A stretch of 64,000 nt of DNA from an uncultured Sphingomonas sp. (lineage in GTDB: Bacteria > Pseudomonadota > Alphaproteobacteria > Sphingomonadales > Sphingomonadaceae), in assembly GCA_913776255.1 (NCBI GenBank), contig CAJYLV010000027.1:27328-91327 (forward strand), written 5' to 3'. Each line of letters opens with the position of its first letter. The stretch's first letter is position 1. The notes beneath the pieces are model-generated. The model ran no database searches and was not told where the DNA came from. It saw only the letters and a program-made list of their open reading frames with translations. A program made the position numbers and the translations under genes. This document shows, in pieces, positions 43,882-52,552 of the stretch.

Positions 43882-45918
43882 TCAGCGCGGGCCTTCGCCC
43901 TTCGTCCAGCGATCCATCCACCCCAGCACCTCGCGATACCATTGCCGCGAGTTGGCGGGCTTCAGCACCCAGTGGTTCTCGTTCGGAAACACCAGCAGCC
44001 GCGACGGGATGTCGCGCCGCTGGAGCGCGGTGAACGCTGCCAGCCCCTGCGTATAGGGGATGCGGAAATCCTTCTCGCCGGTGATGACCAGCTGCGGGGT
44101 CTTCCACTTGTCGACATAATTGACCGGGTTCCACTTTTCGAACGCCTCGGGGTCCTGGAAATAGGCCTTGCCGCCATGTTCCCATTCGTCGAACCACAGT
44201 TCCTCGGTCTCGTACGCCATCGCGCGCGCATCGAAGACGCCGTCATGCTGGACGATGCACTTGAAGCGATCGGGCCAGCGCCCCTCGATCCAGTTCATCA
44301 TATAGCCGCCATAGCTCGCGCCGAGCGCGCAGGCATTGTCGCCATCGAGCCACGCGAACTTGGTCGTCGCGGCGGCGAGCCCCTTTTGCAGGTCCTCGAG
44401 CGGCCAGCCGCCCCAATTGTTGCGGATCGCGTCGGTGAACGCCTGCCCATAGCCGGTCGAGCCGTGGAAATCGACCGCGACCAGCCCGTAACCGGCCCCC
44501 GCGAACACCGCCGGGTTCCAGCGGTACGACCAGCTGTTGTTGCTCGATCCCTGCGGCCCGCCATGTACCATGAACGCGACCGGCACCTTGCCCGCGACGC
44601 CATAGGGGTGCACCGCATAGCCCCGGACGGTGTCGCCGTTCGCGCCCTTGAAGCTGAACCGCTCGACGGTCGGCAGGTCGATCCCCGCCAGCCGCGCAGC
44701 ATTGACCTGCGTCAGCCGCGACGTGCTGCGCTGCGGACCGACCCGGTAGAAATCGTCTGGCGCGGTCAGGCTGTTTATCGCCACCACCACGCCCTGCGCG
44801 CCGACCGCGACGCCCGAGACATGCCCCTCGCCGGTCAGCCGCGTCACCTGCCCGTGCGCGACATCGACCTGGAACAGCGGCGTTTCCTGCGTGTCGTCGG
44901 CGGTGACGTACAGCGAGCGCGAGTCGGGCGCCCATTGCAGCGACCCCGGCGAGCGATCCCAGCGCTCTGTCAGCGACACGGTCTGCCCCGATGCCAGATC
45001 GCGAACCATGACGACGAAGCGATCCGCCTCATAGCCCGCGCGCCGCATCGCCAGCCACGCCAGCTTGCGCCCGTCGGGTGACACCGCCGGCTGGGTATCG
45101 GTCGCCTGATTGGCAGCGGTCAGGTTGACCGGCGCGGCGCTGGCGTCGGCGGGGACCGAAAAGATGTCGAGATTGGTCGACAGCGGCTCGATCCGTCCCG
45201 GCTCGCGCAGCGCGAAATAGACGGTGCGGCCGTCCGGGCTCCAGTTCACTTCCTCCGCGCCGCCGAACGGCTTCGATGGCGTATCCCCCAGCAGCGCCGG
45301 CGCCAGCGCCTGCCCGTTGCCGCGCGCGCCGGCAGCAGTCAGCGGCAGCACAAACAATTGCGAGCGCGTGCCGTCCGCCCATGTGTCCCAATGCCGCACG
45401 AACAACTGGTCGTAGGTCCGCCCGCTGCCGGCGTTCGCTGCCTTCTTCTCGACGGGCAGCTCCAGCGACGGCGCGCCGGGGCGACGATCCGCCCAGATCA
45501 GCACGCGATCACCGGTCGGCGCGACCTTGAAGCCGTTGAACCCGCCCTTGAAGTCGGTCAGCCGCCGCGGCGTACCGCCGGTGACCGGCACCGACCAGAG
45601 CGCATCGTCGGCGGTGAAATAGACGGTGTTGCCGACCAGCTGCGGATCGTTCTCGTCGAGCTGCGGGTCGGCGGCCAGCTTCACCGGCGGCGCGCCCTTG
45701 CGGGTCAGGTCGAGCTTCCACAGATCGTAGCGCCCGCGATCGGCCGCGACATCGGTCTCGCGCTGCGCCCAGACCAGCCAGCGCCCGTCCTTCGACATGG
45801 CGGGCGCGCCGACACGGCTGAGCGTGGTGACGTCGTCGATGGTGAGCTGGCGCGCGAGGGCGGGCGCGGCGGTGGTGGCGGCAAGCGCGAGCAGAGTCGC
45901 GGAGGTCAGCATCTTCAT
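43882..45918 (-). CDS. Exported S9-family prolyl oligopeptidase / dipeptidyl peptidase
   Basis: Predicted serine peptidase outside the cytoplasm. The ATG at 45918 opens a signal peptide (MLTSATLLALAATTAAPALA); longer upstream frames run into the repeat element. The 678-residue protein has an N-terminal beta-propeller (about 25-420) and a C-terminal alpha/beta hydrolase domain with the nucleophile in CALGASYGGYMMNWIEG, the Asp in ITGEKDFRIPY and the His in FPNENHWVLKP. It converges with the hemerythrin-like gene, 7 bp apart. Confidence 0.93.
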   Translation of the reverse strand: MKMLTSATLLALAATTAAPALARQLTIDDVTTLSRVGAPAMSKDGRWLVWAQRETDVAADRGRYDLWKLDLTRKGAPPVKLAADPQLDENDPQLVGNTVYFTADDALWSVPVTGGTPRRLTDFKGGFNGFKVAPTGDRVLIWADRRPGAPSLELPVEKKAANAGSGRTYDQLFVRHWDTWADGTRSQLFVLPLTAAGARGNGQALAPALLGDTPSKPFGGAEEVNWSPDGRTVYFALREPGRIEPLSTNLDIFSVPADASAAPVNLTAANQATDTQPAVSPDGRKLAWLAMRRAGYEADRFVVMVRDLASGQTVSLTERWDRSPGSLQWAPDSRSLYVTADDTQETPLFQVDVAHGQVTRLTGEGHVSGVAVGAQGVVVAINSLTAPDDFYRVGPQRSTSRLTQVNAARLAGIDLPTVERFSFKGANGDTVRGYAVHPYGVAGKVPVAFMVHGGPQGSSNNSWSYRWNPAVFAGAGYGLVAVDFHGSTGYGQAFTDAIRNNWGGWPLEDLQKGLAAATTKFAWLDGDNACALGASYGGYMMNWIEGRWPDRFKCIVQHDGVFDARAMAYETEELWFDEWEHGGKAYFQDPEAFEKWNPVNYVDKWKTPQLVITGEKDFRIPYTQGLAAFTALQRRDIPSRLLVFPNENHWVLKPANSRQWYREVLGWMDRWTKGEGPR

Positions 45919-46000
45919 GCCGGCAATGATAAAGCAGAAGGTTGCGGGCGAGACAATCGCGCCGGGCGCGACGGCTTGAGGCAGGTCACCAACCCCCTGT

Positions 46001-46085
46001 TCGTCGCCCCGAACTTGATCCGGGTCCCCGCTTCTCTTCTTTCGGGAAAAAGCGGGATCCCGGATCAAGTCCGGGATGACGAAAG
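46001..46085. repeat. Dispersed palindromic repeat, family A (full copy)
   Basis: TCGTCGCCCCGAACTTGATC and GGATCAAGTCCGGGATGACG arms around CCCGCTTCTC / AAGCGGG. It lies between popZ and the S9 peptidase gene, both on the minus strand, and probably ends the popZ transcript. Confidence 0.8.
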
Positions 46086-46112
46086 ACGTAACTCACACTG
46101 GGCGAGTGACAA

Positions 46113-46706
46113 TCACCCCTGTTTGGTGATCTTGGCGATCTCGCGCGCCACCATCTGCTCGACCAGATGCGGCAGGTTCTGGTCGAGCCAGTCGCTCAGC
46201 ATCGGCCGCAGCATCTCGCGCACCAACCCCTCCAGCGTGCCGTCGCTCTCCGGCTCGGGCTTGACGATCAGCTTCGACAGCGCGCCCAGCGCGCCGCGCG
46301 TCGCCTGCACCGTCGCCGCCGAGACGACCGGGGGCTCGTCCAGCGCCGGTGCCGGTGTGGGCGCGGGCGGAGGGGTCGTCGCGGGCGCCGCCGCCACCGG
46401 GGCCGGTTCGGGCGCCGGCGCATGGGCGGGCGTCGCCACCGGGGTCGGTGTCGGCGTAACCCGTTCCTCGAACGTCTCGGCGGCACGCGGCGGCGCGAAC
46501 GAGGCGGGCGGCGGCGCCACCGGCTCGGGTGCGCCCAGCGGCTCGTTCAGCTCGAGGATCTGGTCGCGGGACGGTTCGTCGTCCTCGCGCGACGACGGCG
46601 CGGGCGGCGGCGCACGGCGTGGCGCGGGCGCGTCGCCCTCCTTGATGACCCGCTTGATCGAGGCGAGAATGTCTTCCATCGACGGCTCGCCGCTCAAATC
46701 CCCCAT
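46113..46706 (-). CDS. popZ: Polar organising protein PopZ (DUF2497)
   Basis: Cell-pole scaffold that gathers chromosome-segregation and cell-cycle proteins in alphaproteobacteria. The 197-residue protein has the conserved N-terminal helix PSMEDILASIKRVIKEGD, a long Pro/Ala/Glu-rich disordered middle (about 25-125) and the C-terminal oligomerisation helices LVREMLRPMLSDWLDQNLPH and LVEQMVAREIAKITKQG. It follows tolC by 30 bp in the pcm-tolC-popZ arrangement common in the class. Confidence 0.93.
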   Translation of the reverse strand: MGDLSGEPSMEDILASIKRVIKEGDAPAPRRAPPPAPSSREDDEPSRDQILELNEPLGAPEPVAPPPASFAPPRAAETFEERVTPTPTPVATPAHAPAPEPAPVAAAPATTPPPAPTPAPALDEPPVVSAATVQATRGALGALSKLIVKPEPESDGTLEGLVREMLRPMLSDWLDQNLPHLVEQMVAREIAKITKQG

Positions 46707-46736
46707 CGGGTCAACCTCACAACGCTGCCCGATCCA

Positions 46737-48272
46737 TTACGGGCGTGGTGTGTCGACACCTGTCGTCAATGCGGGCGTCCTGTCAACATTGCTTTCGAGC
46801 AGCGGATCGAGCGGGCGGGTGACCACCGCACTCTGCGCGGGCGTGTCGGCGGTGCTCCGCGACACCGGAACCGCGCGCTGCCCGTCGTCGAAATCGTTGA
46901 GCTTGCCGCGCACCTTGGCGTAATGGATCGTCGGATCGTACAGCGGCCCACCGTCGAGCCCGAGATCCTCCGCCTCGGCATGGCCCATCGCCGCCAGCAG
47001 CGCGAAGCCCGCGACATAGGCGTCGCGCCGCGCCGAGACGAGCGTCACCTGGCTGTTGAGCAATTCCTGCTCGGCGTTGAGGATGTCGAGGACGGTGCGC
47101 GTGCCGACGCTGTTCTCGGCGCGCACGCCCTCCAGGCTCAGCTTGTTGGCGTTGACCGCCGCCTCGCTCGACGCGATCACCTCCAGCGAGGAGCGCCACA
47201 CCGCATAGGCCGAGCGTGCCGAGGCGATCACCTGCCGCTCCGCCGCGGTCGCCTGCTCGATCGCCTGTCCGCGCAATTCCTGCGCCTGCCGCACCAGCGC
47301 GCCGGGGCGGCCGCCCTGATAGAGCGGCAGGCTGAGCGTCACCCCCGCGCTGGTCGCATTGCCGGTCTGCACGCTGCCGAGCCCGGCGGCGCTGCCCTGC
47401 CCCAGCGAGCCGAGGAAGTTGAAGTAATTCTGACCGAGCGTCGCGCTGACCTGCGGGCGGCGGTTGGCGCGCGCGACGCGGATGTCGTAGTCGGTGGCGT
47501 CGCGCACGCGGCGCGCCGCGATCAGGTTCGGATTGTCCTGCATCGCGATGTCGACCGCGCCATCGGCGGACGGCGGAAAGGCCGGCAGCGCCGGCGGCGA
47601 TTCCAGCACCCCCGGCGGCGACCCGACCAGCCGCACGTAATTCTCGCGGCTGGAGATCAGCGTCGCCTGCGCCGATTGCAGCTGCGCGCGCGCGAGGCTC
47701 AGCCGCGCCTCGGACTGCGCGACGTCGGTGCGCGTCAGGTCGCCGACCTCGAAGCGGTCGCGGCTCGCGCGCAGATTGGTCTCCAGCACGCGCACGTTCT
47801 GCGTATTGAGCCCGACGATCGCCTCGTCGCGGATGACGTTGTTATAGGCGCTGACCACGTCGGTGAAGGTCGTCGCCTCGGTGCCGCGCAGATTGGCCTG
47901 CCCGGCCTCGACGCGCGTTTCCGCCGCCAGCACGCCGTTGCGCACCCGCCCGCCCTGATACAGCGGCACCGTGACGCCCAATTGCGCGTCCAGCCGACGC
48001 TCGGGCGTCGTGAAGCTGTTGCCGCCGCGCAGGAAGTTGTCGGTCAGCCCGGTCTGCGCGGTCGCGCTCGGCCGCCCCTGCGCGCGCGCGATCGGCACGT
48101 TCTCGTCATTGGCGCGTTGCGCCGCGCGCTGCGCGTTGAGCGTCGGGTTGTCGCGATAGGCGCGCACCAGCGCCTCGCGCAGCGTCTCCGCCGCGGCCGT
48201 CGCCGGGAACGCCCCGGCCAGCACCAAGGTGATGGCAACCGATGACAGCAGCGACGGCGAGCGAAGGCGCAA
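46737..48272 (-). CDS. tolC: TolC-family outer-membrane efflux channel
   Basis: Trimeric outer-membrane duct for drug efflux pumps and type I secretion. The 511-residue protein has a signal peptide (to about residue 28, ending AAAE) and two TolC repeats of helical/strand hairpins: ETLREALVRAYRDNPTLNAQ, QLGVTVPLYQGGRVRNGV, and in the second half GVTLSLPLYQGGRPGALVRQ and VGTRTVLDILNAEQELLNSQ. A Ser/Thr/Pro-rich tail ends the protein. It lies 11 bp after pcm. Confidence 0.95.
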   Translation of the reverse strand: MRLRSPSLLSSVAITLVLAGAFPATAAAETLREALVRAYRDNPTLNAQRAAQRANDENVPIARAQGRPSATAQTGLTDNFLRGGNSFTTPERRLDAQLGVTVPLYQGGRVRNGVLAAETRVEAGQANLRGTEATTFTDVVSAYNNVIRDEAIVGLNTQNVRVLETNLRASRDRFEVGDLTRTDVAQSEARLSLARAQLQSAQATLISSRENYVRLVGSPPGVLESPPALPAFPPSADGAVDIAMQDNPNLIAARRVRDATDYDIRVARANRRPQVSATLGQNYFNFLGSLGQGSAAGLGSVQTGNATSAGVTLSLPLYQGGRPGALVRQAQELRGQAIEQATAAERQVIASARSAYAVWRSSLEVIASSEAAVNANKLSLEGVRAENSVGTRTVLDILNAEQELLNSQVTLVSARRDAYVAGFALLAAMGHAEAEDLGLDGGPLYDPTIHYAKVRGKLNDFDDGQRAVPVSRSTADTPAQSAVVTRPLDPLLESNVDRTPALTTGVDTPRP

Positions 48273-48283
48273 AGGGGTGTTCC

Positions 48284-48958
48284 TCAGAAGGTGAAGCTGC
48301 GCGGGCGCGCGAAGCCGGGAAGTCGGACCGAATCGATGTCCGCGAACGGCGTCAGCGCGGTCGCCGCGCCGCGATGCGTCCCCGCCGCGAGCCGGAACAC
48401 GCCGCGATCGACCAGCCCGCTGACGATCCGTCCGCCATCGACGACCTGCGACGTCAGCGTCGACGGCAGCTCCTCGATCGCGCCATCGACGATCAGCACG
48501 TCATAGGGCGCGCCGGCCGGCGCCCCGTGCTCCAGCGGCCCTTCGACCAGCGTGACGTTCGGAAACTGGGCCAGCGCGTCGCGCGCGTGCGCGGCCAACT
48601 CGGGCAGCGACTCCACCGCCACCACCTCGGCGACCAGCGACGCCAGCACCGCCGCGGTATAGCCCGCCGCCGCGCCGATCAGCAGGACGCGGTCGGACGG
48701 CTGGAGCCGCGCCTGCACCAGCAGCCGCGCGGTGGCGAGCGGCGTGTTGAGCGCGCGCCCCTGCCCCAGATCGACCGCGCGGTCGACATAGGCGAGCGCG
48801 GCGGCGTGCGCGGGCACGAAGCGTTCGCGCGGCACCTCGGCCATCGTCGCGACGATGCGCGGATCGTTGACCGCGGTGGTGCGCAACTGGCTGGCGACCA
48901 TCGCCTGGCGCATCGCGGTGAAATCGTCATTCCGGAGAGCGGGGGCGGAGAGGGTCAT
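48284..48958 (-). CDS. pcm: Protein-L-isoaspartate O-methyltransferase family protein
   Basis: Predicted to methylate isoaspartyl residues in damaged proteins, starting their repair. The 224 residues show the family opening MRQAMVASQLRTTAVNDPRI, VPRERFVPAHAAALAYVDRA and a cofactor site VLLIGAAAGYTAAVLA, in which the usual G-x-G-S-G is altered to GAAAG. That change leaves activity open. It is the first gene of pcm-tolC-popZ, and this order is typical of alphaproteobacteria. Confidence 0.85.
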   Translation of the reverse strand: MTLSAPALRNDDFTAMRQAMVASQLRTTAVNDPRIVATMAEVPRERFVPAHAAALAYVDRAVDLGQGRALNTPLATARLLVQARLQPSDRVLLIGAAAGYTAAVLASLVAEVVAVESLPELAAHARDALAQFPNVTLVEGPLEHGAPAGAPYDVLIVDGAIEELPSTLTSQVVDGGRIVSGLVDRGVFRLAAGTHRGAATALTPFADIDSVRLPGFARPRSFTF

Positions 48959-49078
48959 GAGCCGTCCTGTGGCATAGCTGTTTTATCGATGCAACACACG
49001 TTGCGTCATCGGGCTTGTATCGCGCGCGGAACACACTTTGCAATCGGCGGCTTGACAACATGCCGCCCTGCCCGCATC

Positions 49079-49140
49079 TGCGCGCCCTCACCGGCCTCGA
49101 GGCGCGATGGCGGAGTGGTGACGCAGAGGACTGCAAATCC
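49079..49140 (+). repeat. Left 62-bp direct repeat of the tRNA-Cys island (attL-like)
   Basis: Exactly repeated at 52855-52916. The last 40 bases (49101-49140) are the 5' half of tRNA-Cys, up to the anticodon arm; the sequence then diverges (ACTTTGAGACC), so this copy cannot make a tRNA. It marks the left edge of the inserted segment. Confidence 0.92.
49101..49140 (+). pseudogene. Truncated tRNA-Cys (5' half only)
   Basis: GGCGCGATGGCGGAGTGGTG and onward is identical to bases 1-40 of the complete tRNA-Cys at 52877-52950. The T arm, the 3' acceptor strand and CCA are absent. It was produced by the insertion or duplication that created the island. Confidence 0.88.
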
Positions 49141-49272
49141 ACTTTGAGACCGGTGAAATCCTGACGAGTTAGCGATGTTTCGCCTTCGTTCGGTGCACCG
49201 GAATTCAACGGGCTGTGGGCCGCTCTGCTAACGATCGGCGAGGGCGACATTGGCGGGTCAAGCTCGCGCGAG

Positions 49273-49527
49273 TCAGCTTTCGAGCGTTTGGTGAGGCTCG
49301 ACGGTGACCTCCCAGTGCGATGATCCGTAGCTGTAGTCGAAATCGCTGGTGAGACCATGTCGGGGCCGTGGCACTGACGCAAATAACGCACTCACATCAG
49401 CTGATCGTGATTTTGCCTGTTGCGCGAACAATCCCGCAAGAAGCGCAGGAGCACCAGTAAACAAGCAGATGGCTACCCGAGTCGCATCTCTTTCGTATAC
49501 GAACTTCCAATAAGAAATGATTTCCAA
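49273..49527 (-). CDS. Possible small protein, unknown (low confidence)
   Basis: An 84-residue frame on the opposite strand to the cassette, with a hydrophobic middle (VAICLFTGAPALLAGLFA). No clear ribosome-binding site and no recognised family. It sits in the 560-bp leader between the left repeat and the first peptide gene, most of which (from about 49500) is very AT-rich and probably the cassette promoter. It could be a remnant or chance frame. Confidence 0.25.
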   Translation of the reverse strand: MEIISYWKFVYERDATRVAICLFTGAPALLAGLFAQQAKSRSADVSALFASVPRPRHGLTSDFDYSYGSSHWEVTVEPHQTLES

Positions 49528-49699
49528 TAGTGATTTAGATTAGTATAACGTTTTCAGCTACATATTTTGTAATTATTAGAAGCGTTTTTTTACTATTTCG
49601 AAGATTCCCTTCTTAAATCGTTGCTCACAGAAAAAAATGAGGATAAATTTTATTTTGTCCCGAAAAGAAACACCGGGGCAATTCCTCAGGGAGACGATC

Positions 49700-49810
49700 A
49701 TGAGCACGAATGTTCTTGAAATCGAAGACCTCGATATCGCCGTTGCCCCGACCGCTGGCGGTACAAATCGCGTCGACCTGTTTCTTCTGGCCGTTATCGT
49801 CCTCTGGTAG
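49700..49810 (+). CDS. 36-residue peptide, candidate precursor of a modified peptide
   Basis: Starts at an ATG with AGGGAG six bases ahead. The N-terminal half is acidic and leader-like (MSTNVLEIEDLDIAVAP), followed by TAGG and a 15-residue hydrophobic C-terminal part (TNRVDLFLLAVIVLW). An acidic leader with a Gly-Gly before a distinct C-terminal core is typical of ribosomally made, post-translationally modified peptides, and the next genes look like modifying enzymes. It ends in Leu-Trp like the second peptide of the island. It has only Thr and Asn/Asp side chains, and no Cys, for classic modification. Alternatively it is a membrane peptide or a translational-coupling leader for the next gene. 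Confidence 0.65.
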   Translation: MSTNVLEIEDLDIAVAPTAGGTNRVDLFLLAVIVLW

Positions 49811-49813
49811 AAA

Positions 49814-50647
49814 TTGCTTCCAGTTGATGGCGGGCTCACGGATCTTCGCGAGAAGATCCGGGCCAACTTGGGCTGCCCAGTTTCACTGGGCAGCCTTTTC
49901 CTCGACTTCGCCAATTCGGGAGGGCTTGCAAGCGCGATAAACGAGATTCTCGACAATCTGGCCAACAGACGGGTGACGGTGTTGAGCCGCATTGGCACTG
50001 ACATGCTGATGCTGATGGAAGATCCCGACTTTGTGCTTCAACTCAAAAAATTCGACGGCAATGCCGGCACCGATAATTCAAAGAAAGACACGTCTTACCT
50101 CTGCACGCCCGCCAGTCAGGCACTGGTTCTACTTCGTGGATCAGGAACCAAATATATACGGCGATACGAAATCGATAGGCGTATCGATATCGACGTATTC
50201 GACCCGGCTGCGCGACTCACCCTCGTCGAGACGATAGCCTATGATGGCGCCGTATTCCGTGAGAATTTGGAGTCAAACTCGGTATACGAGTATGCTGCAG
50301 ATCATTCCTTTGTAATGCTCCGTCTTGCTTACAAGCCTTTTGCTGATCAGTGCTGGCACTTCGACAGCCAATCTCATCAGGCAACCTTTCCATCGGCTGG
50401 CCTGATGGATCAATCTGCCTTGGTCAACACCGCCAAGGTATTGGGAGCGCTGGGCGATGCCAGCGCAATCGACCAGCTTTCACAACTCAGCAGCCACCCG
50501 TCACACTTCGTCCGCTGGGCAGCGATCCAAGCAACCGGCAAGCTCGATCGAAATGCCGCTCTTCACCTTCTTAGAGCGGCCTCCACGGACACGCATCCAC
50601 ACATCCGATCGATGTCGGAGAAAATTCTCGCTCGGGCTGGAGGGTAA
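49814..50647 (+). CDS. HEAT-repeat protein of the peptide cassette
   Basis: Up to 277 residues, depending on start. TTG at 49814, three bases after the peptide stop, would give tight coupling but has no strong ribosome-binding site; internal ATGs from about residue 64 are alternatives. The C-terminal third is HEAT-like (DQSALVNTAKVLGALGDASA, SHPSHFVRWAAIQATGKLD, DTHPHIRSMSEKILARA). The N-terminal two thirds are not recognised. HEAT folds usually bind proteins or peptides, so it may present the peptide to the enzymes. It is unrelated in sequence detail to the HEAT protein of the che operon. Confidence 0.75.
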   Translation: MLPVDGGLTDLREKIRANLGCPVSLGSLFLDFANSGGLASAINEILDNLANRRVTVLSRIGTDMLMLMEDPDFVLQLKKFDGNAGTDNSKKDTSYLCTPASQALVLLRGSGTKYIRRYEIDRRIDIDVFDPAARLTLVETIAYDGAVFRENLESNSVYEYAADHSFVMLRLAYKPFADQCWHFDSQSHQATFPSAGLMDQSALVNTAKVLGALGDASAIDQLSQLSSHPSHFVRWAAIQATGKLDRNAALHLLRAASTDTHPHIRSMSEKILARAGG

Positions 50648-50648
50648 A

Positions 50649-51473
50649 ATGGTACAGGTGTTCGAATTTCATGACGTAGATCACATCAGCGTTCCGGATT
50701 TTTTCAGAAGGTTCGACGCAATCGAGACGGCTAAAGGCACCCCGGAATTCATCGCGGACTGCGCGCGGCTTCTCGCCCGCCTTAGTAGCGACCCCCACCT
50801 CATTCGTAAGCACATCGAGGAACATGGTGGTTTGCTGAAGGCGAAGGATACATTCGCCTCACCTCAATATTTTGTTTTAGGTCGCCACTTCAGTAAGTTC
50901 GGCCCGATCGGCCTGCGAGTAAACTACTGGCTTCCTATTGAAGGAGGCAAGTTTTACGACCGAGAGCGTGACATGTATTCCTATGAGTTGGGGCACAATC
51001 ACGATTTCCGCTTTCTGACGGTGGGTCACTTCGGCCCCGGCTATGTCACAGACCTGTGCGAAGTCGATCCAGACGCCATCCGCGGCGAGCCGGGCGAATA
51101 TGTTGAGATGCGCAACCGGCGGACAGAGCAGCTTTCACCCGGAAAGGTCATCTACTTCGACACGTTTTCGGATGTGCATATCCAGCACCCGCCTCAGGAA
51201 CTTTCCATTTCAATCAACCTGATCTTGGGCGTGGATAATTGGAAGCGCGAGCAATATGCGTTTGATCTGAGATCGTCGCGCCTGGTCGGTGGGGTTGATC
51301 AAAGCCCTGTCGGTCGCACCATCGCCTGCCTCGATTTCGCGAGCTATTTCGCCGACGACGCTACGATGGGGCTCCTCGACGAGTTCGCGCGCGACGCGAC
51401 ATTCTCACGGGTGAGATCCGCTGCACGGAAGGCGATCACTGACGCTCAGCAGCGCGCAGCTGCCATTTCGTAG
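50649..51473 (+). CDS. Cupin-like, putative metal-dependent oxygenase of the peptide cassette
   Basis: A 274-residue protein starting one base after the HEAT gene, behind GGAGGG. The centre looks like a double-stranded beta-helix: SYELGHNHDFRFLTVGHFG supplies a HxH-Asp cluster (H116, H118, D119) and LSPGKVIYFDTFSDVHIQH a second histidine (H177 or H180) in the spacing used by cupins and Fe(II)/2-oxoglutarate oxygenases. A following RSS/R could bind a co-substrate. No named family is recognised with confidence. Context suggests oxidation or hydroxylation of the island peptide; that is inference. Confidence 0.6.
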   Translation: MVQVFEFHDVDHISVPDFFRRFDAIETAKGTPEFIADCARLLARLSSDPHLIRKHIEEHGGLLKAKDTFASPQYFVLGRHFSKFGPIGLRVNYWLPIEGGKFYDRERDMYSYELGHNHDFRFLTVGHFGPGYVTDLCEVDPDAIRGEPGEYVEMRNRRTEQLSPGKVIYFDTFSDVHIQHPPQELSISINLILGVDNWKREQYAFDLRSSRLVGGVDQSPVGRTIACLDFASYFADDATMGLLDEFARDATFSRVRSAARKAITDAQQRAAAIS

Positions 51474-51483
51474 GAGAGCTATC

Positions 51484-52398
51484 GTGAAACTGGAAGGCGC
51501 AACTGTCGCGATAACCGGCGCCAACGGCTTCGTGGGGTCACAAGTGGCCAGGCGCGTGGCCGCAGAGGGGGCGTTTGTTCGTGGGCTGATCCGAAAGCAG
51601 ACGTCAGGCGAAGACCTAACTGCCATTGGGGCAACGTTCGTGGTTGGCGATCTTGGCCAGTCCGAGGCGCTCGAAACGCTTATCAAGGACGTTGATGTCG
51701 TTGTTCACTGCGCGGCAACATCCTCGCTTGACCGCGAAGAGGCCTTCGAGGTGAACACAGCGGCAACGGAGCGCCTCCTGAAGGCAGCACACGCGCAACA
51801 ATGCCAGCGTTTTGTCCACATCTCTACGACAGGCCTCTACGACATCTCGGGGGCTAACGTGATCGATGAAACGTCGCCGCTTAACATCGGCGAGTCCGTG
51901 TATACCGAGAGCAAAGCCGAGGCAGACCGTATTGTATTGCAATACAAGGATCTAGGCCTTCCCGTCGTGATCCTGAGAGCCGCTCCGATTATTGGCGCCC
52001 ATCGCGGATCCGCGTGGGGCTTCAAGATCCCGCAAGCCATCGCCGCCGGAAGGTTCCCGCTTGTTGACGAAGGCGCAGGAAAGTTCCCGTATGTTCATAT
52101 CGAGAGCTTTGTGTCGGCCGTTGTCGGTTCAATCTTATCTGACAAGGTTACAGGCGAAGTGATCAATGTCATCGACGGTCATTCCACTTGGGCTGACTAT
52201 ACAGCATATTTCGCACGTTCCGCGCTACCCGCACTTTCGAAAAATGATGCGCCCGCGAAATTCTCCAGCCATTCGCAATTTTCCAATGCAAAAGCTGTTC
52301 ACCTGCTATCACTTACGCAGGGCAAGACTTTTGATGAAGAAATGCTGAATAGCCAAAAAATGCTTGCAGAGCTAAGCCTTTCCTCGTCCCCAGTATAA
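51484..52398 (+). CDS. NAD(P)-dependent epimerase/dehydratase (extended SDR) of the peptide cassette
   Basis: A 304-residue Rossmann enzyme. The cofactor motif is AITGANGFVGSQVARRV (GxxGxxG) and the catalytic pair fits Tyr and Lys in VYTESKAEAD, with an upstream Ser/Thr in HISTTGLYD. FPYVHIESFVSAVV is the usual extended-SDR element. It acts on a carbonyl/alcohol with NAD(P); the substrate is unknown, and nucleotide sugars are the common case in the family. It lies 10 bp after the cupin-like gene, so it belongs to the same operon. Confidence 0.88.
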   Translation: MKLEGATVAITGANGFVGSQVARRVAAEGAFVRGLIRKQTSGEDLTAIGATFVVGDLGQSEALETLIKDVDVVVHCAATSSLDREEAFEVNTAATERLLKAAHAQQCQRFVHISTTGLYDISGANVIDETSPLNIGESVYTESKAEADRIVLQYKDLGLPVVILRAAPIIGAHRGSAWGFKIPQAIAAGRFPLVDEGAGKFPYVHIESFVSAVVGSILSDKVTGEVINVIDGHSTWADYTAYFARSALPALSKNDAPAKFSSHSQFSNAKAVHLLSLTQGKTFDEEMLNSQKMLAELSLSSSPV

Positions 52399-52423
52399 TA
52401 TTGTTCAGCGCAGGGAGAAGCAA

Positions 52424-52552
52424 GTGGCTTATAATACCGATCGTCGCAGCAAAACACGTGCCTTGATTGCATATGGCGTGTTGTTGATATTTTCGGCTAT
52501 TCTCGGGACACTTGTAAAGTTGGGCATCATTACCGATCATATTCTTTGGTAG
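52424..52552 (+). CDS. 42-residue membrane peptide ending the cassette
   Basis: Starts at a GTG with AGGGAGA before it, a site almost identical to that of the first peptide. A basic N-terminus (YNTDRRSKTR) precedes one hydrophobic helix (ALIAYGVLLIFSAILGTLVK) and a short tail ending in HILW. It could be an immunity or export helper, a second substrate, or a small membrane subunit. Not recognised. The remaining 302 bp to the right repeat hold no gene I can support. Confidence 0.6.
   Translation: MAYNTDRRSKTRALIAYGVLLIFSAILGTLVKLGIITDHILW

Noticed and set aside
46167..48245. 692-codon plus-strand frame opposite popZ and tolC
   Set aside because: Crosses two real genes and is rich in Arg/His; an antisense shadow.
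49101..49140. Second functional tRNA-Cys
   Set aside because: Only the 5' half is present; the T arm and 3' acceptor strand are missing.
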